DNA from: Aureispira sp964445645
GTDB taxonomy: Bacteria > Bacteroidota > Bacteroidia > Chitinophagales > Saprospiraceae
Length of the DNA stretch: 48,682 nucleotides
Reading direction: 5' to 3'
NCBI GenBank assembly: GCA_964445645.1
Contig: CAYULH010000029.1
Location: 1 to 48,682 of the forward strand
Below, piece by piece: positions 23,196-32,176 of this stretch (the stretch's first letter is position 1; every line of letters starts with the position of its first letter). The notes below the pieces were generated by a model, which saw only the letters and a program-made list of their open reading frames with translations, was not told where the DNA came from and did not search any database. Made by a program: the position numbers and the translations under genes.

Positions 23196-25616
23196 TTAGT
23201 AGCCCGCAGGAAATTTGGCAGGATTAGATTCGTGCATTAAACCATAAATTTGCTCAACTATATCTTCGGCACTAGGCTTAACAAAATAATCGCCATCAGA
23301 CCCATAAGGAGAGCGCACATCAGCAGCAGCGATAACAACAGGTTCTGCATCTAAAGCATAATAGCCTTTTTGCTCTACTAGTATTTTTTGCATCAAATAA
23401 GCAGTAGCCCCTCCTCTAAAATCCTCGTCTAACAAGACCAAACGATGGGTTTTTCGCAAGGAAGCACCAATTTGGCCATGCACATCAAATGGCATTAAAG
23501 AACGCACATCAATCAATTCTACAGAAATTCCTTCTTGCTCCAAACGCTCTATCGCCTCCTGCGCCACACGCACACAAGAGCCATAGGTAACGAGAGTAAC
23601 ATCGGTGCCTTCTTGCATGATTTCGGGCACGCCTACTGGTATTCTAAATTCTTGTATATTGCTCGGCATTTTTTCCTTGAGACGATAACCATTTAAGCAC
23701 TCAATAATCAAAGCAGGATCATCTGATTGCAACATAGTATTATAAAATCCTGCTGCTTGAGTCATATCTCTGGGCACAAGCACACATATCCCTTTAAGAC
23801 TATTAAGCAACATGCCAATTGGAGAACCCGAATGCCAGATACCTTCTAGACGGTGTCCTCTAGTTCTGATAATAGCAGGGGCACGCTGAATACCATTGGA
23901 ACGATAACGAAGGGTTGCCAAATCATCTGACAAGGCAGAGATACTATAAATTAGGTAATCTAGGTATTGAATCTCTGCAATAGGACGCAAACCACGCATA
24001 GACATTCCTATGGCTTGTCCCATAATAGTCCACTCCCGAATACCTGTATCAAATACCCGTCGGGGGCCATACTTGGCCTGCAAACCTGCAAACCCTTGAT
24101 TGACATCTCCAATCTGTCCTACATCCTCTCCAAAGGCAAATACAAAAGGATTCCTTGCCAGATGAGCATCAAAACAAGCATTGAGTATTTCTGAGCCATT
24201 TTTGAGTGGTGCATCATGGGCATATTCTACAGGAATGGGTGTTATGTTTAAGGCAGCATAAGGCGTATCACTGTACAATCTGCTGGTGTAAATATTGTTA
24301 AACTCTTCCATGCCCTGCTTGAGCCAATCGGCCAATGCTGTAATGGCCTCACTTTGATGGCCTCTAACCAGATGTAAAATTTGACGAGCAGCTTTTAATA
24401 CATCTTTGTGGGTAGGATCTATACTACTTGCTAGTTTATTGCTAATTGTACTAATACGCTCCTCTTGTAAGAATTGCTCTTGTATGGGTTGGAACAAATC
24501 TAGGGCCTCTTGTAAACGAACTTTGATAGGGGCATTAAAATTGCTCCAAGCACGCTTAATGGCTGCTCGAACCTCTTTTTTTGCGTCCTTCTCTATGGCT
24601 GTCAATTCTTCCTCGGTGGCCCAACCTTGTGCTACAATCCACGCTTTCATTTGTACAATCCCGTCCATCTCCTTCTCAAAAGCCAACCGTTCCTTGCTCT
24701 TGTAACGCTCATGCGAGCCTGATGTGGAGTGGCCTTGAGGCTGTGTTACCTCTTCTACATGAAACAAGCATGGGCGATGTGTTTGGCGTACCACTTCTAT
24801 TTGGGTCTCAAACAACTCACGCATGTGGGCATAATCCCAGCCTTTGGTAGTATGAATATCCATACCACGCTCGTCCTCATTCTGTACCTGAAAGCCAGCC
24901 ATTGCTTCCGAAATACTTCCCTTAGTCGTCTGAAATCTTTTGGGAACAGAAATACCATAGCCATCATCCCAAACAAAAACAGCCATAGGCACCTGCATCA
25001 CACAAGCAGCATTAAGTGCCTCCCAAAAAACCCCCTCAGAAGTACTAGCATCTCCAATACAACAAAACGAGACTTCTTGCCCTTGGTTAGAAAAGCGATT
25101 TTCGCCCTCCAACTCGGCACATTTTTTATATTTCTTGGAGGCCAATGCTATCCCCAAGGCACGAGCCATCTGCCCCGCAGTTGGTGAAATATCCGAAGTT
25201 ACATTCTTTAGATTTTTGTGCGCTGTCCATTCTCCCTGAGCGTCTACTAGAGGCGTTGCAAAATGCGAGTTCATTTGGCGACCAGCCGAAAATGGATCGT
25301 GTTCGGGATCGGCATGGGCATACAATTGGGCATACAATTGTTCTATAGTCGCCAAGCCAGAGGCTAACATAAAGGTTTGTCCACGGTAATACCCCGAACG
25401 AAAATCACCTTTCTTAAATGCTCTAGCCATAGCCACTTGAGCCACTTCTTTGCCCGCTCCAAAAATACCAAACTTAGCTTTGCCCGTGAGCACTTCTTTG
25501 CGCCCCATCAAACTAACTTGACGGCTGATACAAACGGTCTTGAAATCTTCTAATGCTTCTTCTTTAAAAATTGGGGAGTATGTGGAGGAGTTCTGCTTTA
25601 GCGTAGTTTGGCTCAT
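23196..25616 (-). CDS. Branched-chain 2-oxoacid dehydrogenase E1, fused alpha and beta subunits
   Basis: A thiamine-diphosphate enzyme that decarboxylates a 2-oxoacid and hands the acyl group to the lipoyl arm of E2, in a mitochondrial-type multienzyme complex. At 806 residues it fuses both subunits: the alpha part (about 1-400) has the TPP/Mg region GDASTSEGVFWEALNAA near 187 ending WDDGYGIS near 218, and the beta part (about 460-800) has FGEDVGQIGDVNQGF near 494, then REWTIMGQAIGMSMRGLRPIAEIQ and LIDVRSLMPFD. In separate E1-alpha chains the TPP motif usually ends in Asn-Asn; here Asp occupies these positions (WDDG). The phospho-loop motif GSHERYKSKER resembles that of branched-chain E1-alpha, so 2-oxoisovalerate-type substrates are favoured over pyruvate. 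E2 and E3 are not nearby. Confidence 0.88.
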   Translation of the reverse strand: MSQTTLKQNSSTYSPIFKEEALEDFKTVCISRQVSLMGRKEVLTGKAKFGIFGAGKEVAQVAMARAFKKGDFRSGYYRGQTFMLASGLATIEQLYAQLYAHADPEHDPFSAGRQMNSHFATPLVDAQGEWTAHKNLKNVTSDISPTAGQMARALGIALASKKYKKCAELEGENRFSNQGQEVSFCCIGDASTSEGVFWEALNAACVMQVPMAVFVWDDGYGISVPKRFQTTKGSISEAMAGFQVQNEDERGMDIHTTKGWDYAHMRELFETQIEVVRQTHRPCLFHVEEVTQPQGHSTSGSHERYKSKERLAFEKEMDGIVQMKAWIVAQGWATEEELTAIEKDAKKEVRAAIKRAWSNFNAPIKVRLQEALDLFQPIQEQFLQEERISTISNKLASSIDPTHKDVLKAARQILHLVRGHQSEAITALADWLKQGMEEFNNIYTSRLYSDTPYAALNITPIPVEYAHDAPLKNGSEILNACFDAHLARNPFVFAFGEDVGQIGDVNQGFAGLQAKYGPRRVFDTGIREWTIMGQAIGMSMRGLRPIAEIQYLDYLIYSISALSDDLATLRYRSNGIQRAPAIIRTRGHRLEGIWHSGSPIGMLLNSLKGICVLVPRDMTQAAGFYNTMLQSDDPALIIECLNGYRLKEKMPSNIQEFRIPVGVPEIMQEGTDVTLVTYGSCVRVAQEAIERLEQEGISVELIDVRSLMPFDVHGQIGASLRKTHRLVLLDEDFRGGATAYLMQKILVEQKGYYALDAEPVVIAAADVRSPYGSDGDYFVKPSAEDIVEQIYGLMHESNPAKFPAGY

Positions 25617-26108
25617 ATTCTTTTATTTTTTAATTAGAATCAAGAATCTTTCTCTAGTAATTTATAATAACCTCATTTTGGCTGTTTATGTTCCTCAAGT
25701 TAATAATTATATTAACAAACTAATCAGTTACTTGTGTGTAGGCACTACCAAAAACTAGACCATTGATTGACTTCAAAAACAACATTTATAAACAACTATA
25801 TAAGAGAATGGTTGTTGGCAACCATGCCTTACACGGCTGCAAAAATATAACAATTTATTGGAGCGTGGGTAGCTATTCAGAAAATTAATCAAAAAAAGAC
25901 AAAGCACGAATTGCTCTTTGGCATATTGCTTGGAATAGGAGTGCTAAAGGAAATGGATTACTCCTTTTAGATTTTTAGTTAGTGCTGCCTTTTTGTATTA
26001 TTTTAATGAGAGCTTATAGTATAATTGACCATAAACTAGTACAATTAACAGCTTAAATTATTGGTTCTTATAGATGTTTGAGGGGCATTTTTGAGCTTCC
26101 CCAAGCCT

Positions 26109-26128
26109 TTAACTAAAATTTTAGTTAA
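26109..26128. promoter_or_regulatory. 20-base perfect palindrome, candidate operator
   Basis: TTAACTAAAA at 26109-26118 is followed directly by its exact inverse complement, TTTTAGTTAA, at 26119-26128. It sits immediately upstream of the -33 element of the first DUF1573 gene, the position expected of an activator or repressor site. Confidence 0.5.
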
Positions 26129-26133
26129 TAAAC

Positions 26134-26164
26134 TTGCAAGACTCATTTTTTAGTCGTACACTTG
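26134..26164 (+). promoter_or_regulatory. Candidate promoter of the first DUF1573 gene
   Basis: A TTG (26134-26136), a 20-base spacer and TACACTTG (26157-26164) resemble the Bacteroidota -33/-7 promoter (TTTG, about 19-21 bases, TAnnTTTG) with one mismatch in the -7 part. Transcription would start about 55 bases before the ATG. Confidence 0.45.
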
Positions 26165-26226
26165 TATCATCATCTACCAATTACTTGTTTCTAAACAACT
26201 ATTTTATTCAAAAAAATTGACGCTAA

Positions 26227-26724
26227 ATGAAAAAATTAATCTCTCTAATAGCTATTATTGCAGCAACTATCTCCTTGAGTTTTGCACAAGATATTAAGTT
26301 TGAAATGTATCAAGGCGAAAAAGCAGGTGCTACGGATTTGGCTACTGCCGATGAACAAAGTGGAGCTAAAATTTCTCAAACAGGTACCGATGCCTCCAAT
26401 TGGAATTATGGTACTATCGAACAATCTTCTACAGGTGTTCGTTTCTTCAAATTTAAAAATACAGGTACTGCTCCCCTAGTAATTTCTGCGGCCAAAGGTA
26501 GCTGTGGATGTACCGTGCCTTCTTATCCCAAGGAGCCAATTATGCCGGGTGAAGTAGGCTATATCAAAGTAAAATATGATACCAAACGTATTGGTGCTTA
26601 TACCAAATATGTTACCCTAACCACCAATGCCACCTCTAATACAACAACACGTCTAAAAATCAATGGTGTGGTAGAAGCGGAAGCGGAAGCAACTCCTGCC
26701 AAAGAAAAAAGTATGTTCAACTAA
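26227..26724 (+). CDS. DUF1573 domain protein, exported (copy 1)
   Basis: A 165-residue protein with a Sec signal peptide (cleavage after SFA, about residue 20) and one DUF1573 domain, an immunoglobulin-like beta sandwich found in envelope proteins of Bacteroidota. The hallmark block is FKNTGTAPLVISAAKGSCGCTV, continuing PSYPKEPIMPGEVGYIKVKYDTK, with the CGC pair near residue 96 which can form a disulfide or bind metal. A Glu/Ala-rich tail follows (VEAEAEATPAKEK). It is the first of two tandem copies; the next starts 100 bases downstream. The function is unknown; a structural or periplasmic adhesion role is typical inference for the family. Confidence 0.88.
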   Translation: MKKLISLIAIIAATISLSFAQDIKFEMYQGEKAGATDLATADEQSGAKISQTGTDASNWNYGTIEQSSTGVRFFKFKNTGTAPLVISAAKGSCGCTVPSYPKEPIMPGEVGYIKVKYDTKRIGAYTKYVTLTTNATSNTTTRLKINGVVEAEAEATPAKEKSMFN

Positions 26725-26824
26725 TTTTCGGAACTAACCTCAAAATTCAGAAGTGTACTTACTTAGGCACTTTTGAGCTTATCTAATAACTGACAACAAT
26801 TCTAGTCTAATAAATTTAATACCA

Positions 26825-27316
26825 ATGAAAAACATTATTTCTTTGATGGCTGTATTATTGGCCACTGTTTCTTTCGCCTTTGCACAAGAGATCAAATTTG
26901 TACCCTATGAAGGTGGTGACTATACCAAAACGACCAATGCTGACGAAAAAGCTGGTGCTGCCTTGAGCCAACCCGGAACCAATGCAATGGAGTGGAACTA
27001 TGGTAATATTGAGAATGGTTCTACAGGTTATCGTTTTTTCAAATTCACCAATACAGGTTCTGGACCTTTGGTGATTTCTGCGGCCAAAGGTAGCTGCGGA
27101 TGTACCGTGCCTTCTTATCCCAAAGAGCCAATTATGCCGGGTGAGAGTGAGTACATCAAAGTAAAATATGATACCAAACGTACTGGTGCTTACACCAAGT
27201 ATGTTACCCTAACAACTAATTCTCAAAGTAACTCTACTACTCGTCTCAAGATATTTGGAACAGTGGCTGCTCCTGCTACAGCACCAGCTACCACAGCTCC
27301 TGCAACTGTAAAGTAA
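26825..27316 (+). CDS. DUF1573 domain protein, exported (copy 2)
   Basis: This 163-residue paralogue has the same order as copy 1: signal peptide (about 1-20, ending FAFAQ), then the DUF1573 domain with SCGC near residue 94, then a short Ala/Pro/Thr-rich tail instead of a Glu-rich one. A 71-base segment around SCGC (27074-27144) differs from copy 1 (26482-26552) at only two silent positions, while the flanking regions differ more. That suggests recent gene conversion or strong constraint on this core. A terminator follows, so the two copies form one unit. Confidence 0.88.
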   Translation: MKNIISLMAVLLATVSFAFAQEIKFVPYEGGDYTKTTNADEKAGAALSQPGTNAMEWNYGNIENGSTGYRFFKFTNTGSGPLVISAAKGSCGCTVPSYPKEPIMPGESEYIKVKYDTKRTGAYTKYVTLTTNSQSNSTTRLKIFGTVAAPATAPATTAPATVK

Positions 27317-27342
27317 GTTTACTTTTTTAGAAATATAATAAT

Positions 27343-27380
27343 GGCCGTCCTCTTGAAGCAATTTGAGAGGGCGTTTTTTT
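27343..27380 (+). terminator. Rho-independent terminator of the DUF1573 pair
   Basis: The stem CGTCCTCT (27346-27353) with AGAGGGCG (27366-27373), one wobble pair, is followed by seven Ts. Confidence 0.75.
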
Positions 27381-27392
27381 GTTTATTAATAA

Positions 27393-28292
27393 TTAATAAA
27401 CAATAGGCTCTGCCTTTAATGGCAGTACTGTTGTATCTACAAAAGGCAGTAAATCGGTGTAAGACAAGGAAAACGATAGCTCTGTTATGGCATAGGCATC
27501 CAATTCATAAGGATTATAATAAAAATGCAAAGCATCTAAACCAATAGAAAAATTGGGCGGCAATACAAAATCTGTGGTATCTCGATCAAGTATAGAAGCC
27601 TGCGGCTCGCCATCTTGCTCTTGCCATGCCTCCCAAAAAGCAGCCCTAGCCAGTGGCAACCATGCTTCTTGATTGCTATCATAAAATAAATCCTTCAATT
27701 GCAATTCCTTGCCCGATACAGCATGATAATTTTTATAGCTGGTCCAGCTATTGGCATGTGCTCCCCCCGTAAACTCTACCTGATCTACCCTCAAAACAAA
27801 CACTGTAGGTGTGTTGGTCAAAACAGATAATTGCATATCAAAAGCCCAATTGCTAGAGGGCAAGCCAAATTCCTGCATATCCTTCTTGTGCAATCTAAAC
27901 TCTGCCAAAAAACCTTCCAGACGCTCCTCTACGGTATTGTACTGACGAGCATCTTGCAATAAAATAGCCTTTATTTGTGTATTGATACAATCACGCACCT
28001 CACTAGCAACTAAGGAATCAATTAAAGGGTATTCAAATTGAATAGAGGTGCTATCACTTTGGCTGTATTCATCAGGGTGATGTTCATGAGCAGCTTTCTG
28101 ATAAATCGTGTACAAAAGTGTATCCTTGCCCATTCTTAAATGATAGGGACCCCATATAATTGGTTTCATAGGTACAAAAGCTTCCTTTTCTAGTGGAGTT
28201 GGCGGCGTACAACCACTCCAACCAAGAGACAAACCCAAAAGAAGCACAAAAACTGCAATGCGAAAATTGGCAGAAGTAAGGAGCTGATTCAT
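27393..28292 (-). CDS. DUF3298 domain lipoprotein (RsiV-like)
   Basis: The start at 28292 gives 299 residues with a signal peptide and a lipobox-like region SGC (Cys at about residue 28). An in-frame ATG six codons earlier is also possible. The domain from about residue 140 has the DUF3298 signature: VEFTGGAHANSWTSYKNYHAVSGKELQLKDLFYD, and later FVLPPNFSIGLDALHFYYNPYELDAYA; the region before it is DUF4163-like. DUF3298 forms part of the lysozyme-binding anti-sigma factor RsiV of Bacillus, but here there is no transmembrane sigma-binding segment and no sigma gene nearby, so it is probably a periplasmic or surface binding protein. It is convergent with the DUF1573 pair. Confidence 0.85.
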   Translation of the reverse strand: MNQLLTSANFRIAVFVLLLGLSLGWSGCTPPTPLEKEAFVPMKPIIWGPYHLRMGKDTLLYTIYQKAAHEHHPDEYSQSDSTSIQFEYPLIDSLVASEVRDCINTQIKAILLQDARQYNTVEERLEGFLAEFRLHKKDMQEFGLPSSNWAFDMQLSVLTNTPTVFVLRVDQVEFTGGAHANSWTSYKNYHAVSGKELQLKDLFYDSNQEAWLPLARAAFWEAWQEQDGEPQASILDRDTTDFVLPPNFSIGLDALHFYYNPYELDAYAITELSFSLSYTDLLPFVDTTVLPLKAEPIVY

Positions 28293-28706
28293 AGTAAAAA
28301 ATAGGAGCACACGAATAGAAAATAACTGAATTTGGTTAGTGGCAAAAAATAGCTGATTATCTACCCCAAACCAAAATTATGCAAAGGAATGACATAGCGT
28401 ACTTTATCCAACAATTTAGTTTTTTTTTATAGAATTATTAGAATAATTCCAATTATTTGCCAATAATTCTCTAGGTATATCCCGTCATCCATCCATCTTA
28501 TCTAATTGATGTCCAAAGCTATACCAACCACCTAAAGATATTACTTTTCCAACAATAAACAAAACATTGAAACAACAACCACAATGTAGTTAATTTGATA
28601 AATTAATTTTTTATAATTAAATGAAAAGCCTAAACACAAAATAAAAGCCTTTACAATAGAATAGAGCTATAAAAAGTACAATGTAATTCAAGATTTTTTT
28701 TTAATT
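28293..28706. other. AT-rich spacer
   Basis: I see no gene. It contains one imperfect inverted repeat, AGAATTATT (28431-28439) with AATAATTCT (28462-28470), and the start of the promoter of the next plus-strand gene. Nothing else is recognisable. Confidence 0.45.
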
Positions 28707-28709
28707 TTG
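28702..28709 (+). promoter_or_regulatory. -7 promoter element for the 28752 gene
   Basis: TAATTTTG matches TAnnTTTG. It puts the transcript start near 28716, which rules out the longer reading (TTG at 28707) and supports the ATG at 28752. Confidence 0.5.
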
Positions 28710-28751
28710 CCTCTCTTTTATCACTATAATGATTATTCGACCAGCAAATTC

Positions 28752-29348
28752 ATGACAACACGCAAATCCAACAAAGAAGTCCAAAAAGCGGCCTTAACCT
28801 TTATCCGTATTCTAGAACAACACAATCTAGCATCTATTGAAGGTAAATTCTTTCCTGCTGATGCTGGCATTCTATACAAAAAGCAACAGCGTACACTCAC
28901 CTACTGCTTGGCTATGGGAGCGCTTTGCTTGTTTTTATTTTTATATGTCCTGTTGGTAGAATTTAATTATTATGCCCAGCTCGATCCCCTAGTCATTGCT
29001 TGTAGTCTTTTTTGGGGGGTACTTGTATTTATCACCTTTTGGTTGTTCAATCAATATTCCAAGGATAGCAAACTTCTACAAATGGCCTTAGACAATCCTC
29101 AAAAATCAACCTTTGGGGTATTGATTACTGAGGATTATTACTTTGAGCACTTGCCCAATTATTATCACATTATTCCAAAATCTAACATCATCAGAATAGA
29201 TTATGAAGAAAAACGTGCTAATGGAGAAGTTTATATAGAATTACTCGTGGATGTAGACGACCACTTGGAAGTTCGTGGCATACTTTACCGCCCTGAGGAA
29301 TACGAACTCAAAGACTGGATAAACACCACGGATGCTGCTCCAGCCTAA
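28752..29348 (+). CDS. Hypothetical membrane protein
   Basis: From the ATG at 28752 the product has 198 residues. The N-terminal 45 residues are charged and helical. Two membrane helices follow at about residues 47-69 (LAMGALCLFLFLYVLLVE) and 77-97 (VIACSLFWGVLVFITFWLF), separated by a short loop. The C-terminal 95 residues are cytoplasmic or periplasmic and contain ITEDYYFEHLPNYYHIIPKSNIIRIDYEE, a pattern seen in YcxB-like or bacterial PH domains, though I cannot assign it firmly. No partner gene is apparent. Confidence 0.6.
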   Translation: MTTRKSNKEVQKAALTFIRILEQHNLASIEGKFFPADAGILYKKQQRTLTYCLAMGALCLFLFLYVLLVEFNYYAQLDPLVIACSLFWGVLVFITFWLFNQYSKDSKLLQMALDNPQKSTFGVLITEDYYFEHLPNYYHIIPKSNIIRIDYEEKRANGEVYIELLVDVDDHLEVRGILYRPEEYELKDWINTTDAAPA

Positions 29349-29374
29349 ATTCTAAGGCAATTTTAGCATTTATC

Positions 29375-29671
29375 TTACTTTAACGAATCTTTAACGGCCT
29401 GATTGGGCCGCTCTATCTTGGGGCTTACAAAAACAGAAGTGCCACTATCCTCTTTCATTTTTTGAGGATCAATTCTTCCTGTGTATACCCCATAAAGTGC
29501 AACTAAACCGACCAGTATCAACCCAATAAACGAGAAAGCAGAAAACCGCCAGCCCCAAATATTGCCCAAGTACTCATCCTTTTGAGTACCAAAAAGTAGT
29601 TTTCTAGCCTTTGCACGACGTTCGGCGCGACTTAACTCCGAAAAAGGTCTTTCGTCATCTTCTTTCTCCAT
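29375..29671 (-). CDS. Small membrane protein
   Basis: 98 residues; the first 42 are highly charged (a helix with ELSRAERRAKARKLLFG), followed by one membrane helix at about 48-68 (FSAFSFIGLILVGLVALYGVY) and a short tail. It is convergent with the preceding gene, 26 bases apart. I do not recognise a family. Confidence 0.5.
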   Translation of the reverse strand: MEKEDDERPFSELSRAERRAKARKLLFGTQKDEYLGNIWGWRFSAFSFIGLILVGLVALYGVYTGRIDPQKMKEDSGTSVFVSPKIERPNQAVKDSLK

Positions 29672-30119
29672 AACTCAACTTTATTATTTATCTTACGTAT
29701 AACAAGCATCCAATTGTTGCTTTTGTTCATAATAGAACAAACAAAAAATCCTGTTTCATTGTATTTTTAGAATAAAAACTGGTGTTTTTTATTACAATAA
29801 TATTATTATTCCAAAACCCAATAAGAAAAACTTTAGTACAATTGTTGAAGTCATTATAATTATTGACTTTAGAAGCTGTAAATGTATATTCAATAAACAG
29901 AAACACCCCATACCAAGCCAATTTTTATTTATACCTATACTAATACACCTCTATACCATGTAATAGATTCTATTGGTAATGATTTAAAGCCATTATTATT
30001 ATTGGGCAGCATACTCTAACAAATGCGCTCAACAATTGCCCTTATATTTATTTGTAAGCGTTGTTCTGCCCCACAACTGTACAGGTAGAGCCTTGCAAAA
30101 ATAAAAACAATATTCTTTT
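29672..30119. other. AT-rich divergent spacer
   Basis: No convincing gene is present in 448 bases; a 64-codon minus-strand frame at 29727-29921 has low-complexity composition and no motif. A weak inverted repeat AAGTCA/TGACTT occurs at 29848-29869. The promoter of the protease gene must lie here but I cannot place it. Confidence 0.45.
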
Positions 30120-31559
30120 ATGAAACAATTAATGACCATTCTGGCAATCTCTCTTCTTAGTTCGGCACTGACACTAGGGATATACAAAGTTTATATAGAG
30201 CAGCCTTACACACCTGTTAGAGATGTCATTATCAAGGAAAGTTCCTATGCCAAACACGTCAATCATCCTAACTTTCATCCCAATATTACCGAAGTAACAT
30301 CGTTTAAAGATGCGGCTGATTTGGTACGTCCTAGTGTGGTACATATTCACAGCAGCAGTGGCGATCCTTATGAGCGTATGTTTGGAGCAGAGGCTTCGGG
30401 TTCGGGGGTTATTGTTTCTGAGGATGGTTATATTGTGACCAATAATCATGTTATTAGTGACTCTAAGGAAGTGACGGTGACGCTCAATAACAAACGCACT
30501 TATGAAGCTACGATTATTGGTACAGACAAAACAACCGACTTAGCGGTTATCAAAATAAAGGAACGTGACCTAAAAGACATCAAATTGCCTATGTTGGCCT
30601 TTGGCAATTCTGATGAAGTATTTGTGGGCGAATGGGTATTGGCTGTGGGCAATCCCTTCAATCTCACCTCTACCGTAACAGCAGGTATTGTGAGTGCCAA
30701 AGGACGCAACATTGATATTTTGGATGGTGCTTATGATATTGAATCCTTTATTCAAACCGATGCCGTGGTCAATCCCGGCAATAGTGGTGGGGCTTTGGTC
30801 AATACAGAGGGCAATTTGGTGGGCATCAATACAGCCATCATTACCCGTTCTGGACGTTATGAAGGGTATTCCTTTGCTGTGCCGTCCAATCTGGTCAAGA
30901 AAGTGATGAGTGATTTGATTGAGTTTGGCGAGGTGCAACGTGGTTTCTTGGGCGTGACCATTCGCGATATATCGGATGAAATTGCCGATGAAAATGCCTT
31001 GGAGTCTATGGACGGGGTGTATATTCAGGGAGTAGGCGAAGAAAGTGCCGCCGAAGAGGCCGGCTTAGAACGGGGCGATGTGATTGTAAAAGTCAATGGC
31101 ATCCCTGTCAAAAGCTCGCCCGAACTGCAAGAACAAGTTGGGCTTTTTCGCCCTGGCGAAAAAGTCGGGGTTATTTTCTTGCGTGCAGGCGAACTCAAAT
31201 CAACCGATGTCATCCTCAAAAACAGCTCTAATACCACTAGCTTGGGCAAAAAACGCAGCGAAAAACGCCTTGCTTCTAAAAAAACGATCTTAAAGGACTT
31301 GGGAATTGAAGCCAAAGATTTCAAACCTAAGGAAGCCGATGACCCAGCAGGCGTACTCATTACCCAAATCATAGAAGATGGTATTATTGAGCCTACCAAT
31401 ATGGAAGAAGGTTTTATTATTACGTCTGTTAATGAAGAACCTATTCATAGCTTGGACGAATTCAAAGATGCCGTGGTAGCAGCAGAAGGCGAAATTACCC
31501 TCGAAGGATTTTACAAAGGCCAAGAGGAAGTCTTTACTTATATTTTTGATAAGGATTAA
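30120..31559 (+). CDS. Trypsin-like serine protease with PDZ domains (DegP/HtrA type)
   Basis: A 479-residue S1C-family protease and chaperone of the envelope, which degrades or refolds misfolded exported proteins. An N-terminal hydrophobic helix (about 4-22) anchors or exports it. The catalytic triad is visible: His110 in VTNNHVI, Asp140 in TTDLAVIK, and Ser222 in GNSGGAL. Two PDZ-like domains follow, about 270-370 (GFLGVTIRDIS, then GVYIQGVGEESAAEEAGLERGDVIVKVNG) and about 395-475 (GVLITQIIEDGIIEPTNMEEGFIITSVN). Domain order and length match DegP/DegQ. It is transcribed alone and ends at a near-perfect terminator. Confidence 0.96.
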   Translation: MKQLMTILAISLLSSALTLGIYKVYIEQPYTPVRDVIIKESSYAKHVNHPNFHPNITEVTSFKDAADLVRPSVVHIHSSSGDPYERMFGAEASGSGVIVSEDGYIVTNNHVISDSKEVTVTLNNKRTYEATIIGTDKTTDLAVIKIKERDLKDIKLPMLAFGNSDEVFVGEWVLAVGNPFNLTSTVTAGIVSAKGRNIDILDGAYDIESFIQTDAVVNPGNSGGALVNTEGNLVGINTAIITRSGRYEGYSFAVPSNLVKKVMSDLIEFGEVQRGFLGVTIRDISDEIADENALESMDGVYIQGVGEESAAEEAGLERGDVIVKVNGIPVKSSPELQEQVGLFRPGEKVGVIFLRAGELKSTDVILKNSSNTTSLGKKRSEKRLASKKTILKDLGIEAKDFKPKEADDPAGVLITQIIEDGIIEPTNMEEGFIITSVNEEPIHSLDEFKDAVVAAEGEITLEGFYKGQEEVFTYIFDKD

Positions 31560-31582
31560 GTAACGGTTTTATTCCATTAAAT

Positions 31583-31619
31583 AAAAACGCTCTAAAGTTT
31601 ATGACTTTAGAGCGTTTTT
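31583..31619. terminator. Strong rho-independent terminator of the protease gene
   Basis: A perfect 16-base stem (left arm starting AAAAACGCTC, right arm ending GAGCGTTTTT) with a 5-base loop, 23 bases after the stop codon. The symmetric A and T ends make it bidirectional. Confidence 0.9.
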
Positions 31620-31696
31620 ATATGTTATACAATCCTGTTGTTATCAAGCAAGAACAAAAAACCAACCGAGTACTATACAAATAGCCTAACAGTATG

Positions 31697-31704
31697 TACC
31701 TTTG
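31697..31704 (+). promoter_or_regulatory. -7 promoter element for the 31775 gene
   Basis: TACCTTTG matches TAnnTTTG, about 70 bases before the start codon of a small lipoprotein gene. Confidence 0.4.
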
Positions 31705-31774
31705 TTGACCTAATCATCAAAACCATATCTATCTCCTAGAGGTATTTCAATTCCAATTATCCAATATCTGATTT

Positions 31775-32164
31775 ATGGCGGCTCGTATTCTGTTCTTTAT
31801 ACTCCTTATAACTGTCCTTTTGGGAGCTTGTGACAAACGTGGCACTACTTATATTAAACGTATTAACAATCAAACATCTGATACCCTCAATTTCTATTTT
31901 TTGGGTGTTTACAATCCTGCCACCTATGGCGATACCCTTATTGTATTGCCCAATGAGAACAAACAAATTCTTTTTTTTGAAGAAGAAAGTGGCGTGGTTT
32001 ACAATCCTCAAGGCTGTAGTATTGTCAATGACTCCGTTAGAGTAGGCATCAAAGGAGGAAGACAACTTCTAAAGGATTTAAGAAATGAATCTGATTGGGA
32101 ATATACAGAAATAGGCACTGAACAAACTTGCACCTTTAGTGTCATTCCTAGTGATATTCAATAA
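31775..32164 (+). CDS. Small lipoprotein
   Basis: 129 residues with a lipoprotein signal (lipobox LGAC, Cys at about residue 19) followed directly by DKRGTTYIKRINNQT, a beta-rich domain of about 110 residues without a family I recognise. The next gene begins 12 bases after its stop (ATG at 32177), so the two form a unit. The product may act with the glucosaminidase at the envelope, but that is inference from context only. Confidence 0.65.
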   Translation: MAARILFFILLITVLLGACDKRGTTYIKRINNQTSDTLNFYFLGVYNPATYGDTLIVLPNENKQILFFEEESGVVYNPQGCSIVNDSVRVGIKGGRQLLKDLRNESDWEYTEIGTEQTCTFSVIPSDIQ

Positions 32165-32176
32165 TTGAAAGCAATT

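Larger units (their letters stand above)
25617..26226. promoter_or_regulatory. Divergent regulatory spacer between E1 and DUF1573 genes
   Basis: The 610-base spacer has no gene. On the E1 side there is a 7-base-stem hairpin (ATGGTTG 25808-25814 with CAACCAT 25819-25825) and a minus-strand TATTTTTG at 25840-25847 fitting the -7 consensus. On the DUF1573 side there is a 20-base perfect palindrome and a promoter, listed separately. The middle is AT-rich without visible signals. Confidence 0.45.

Noticed and set aside
29727..29921. 64-codon minus-strand frame
   Set aside because: Very AT-rich, low-complexity composition in a promoter-containing spacer.
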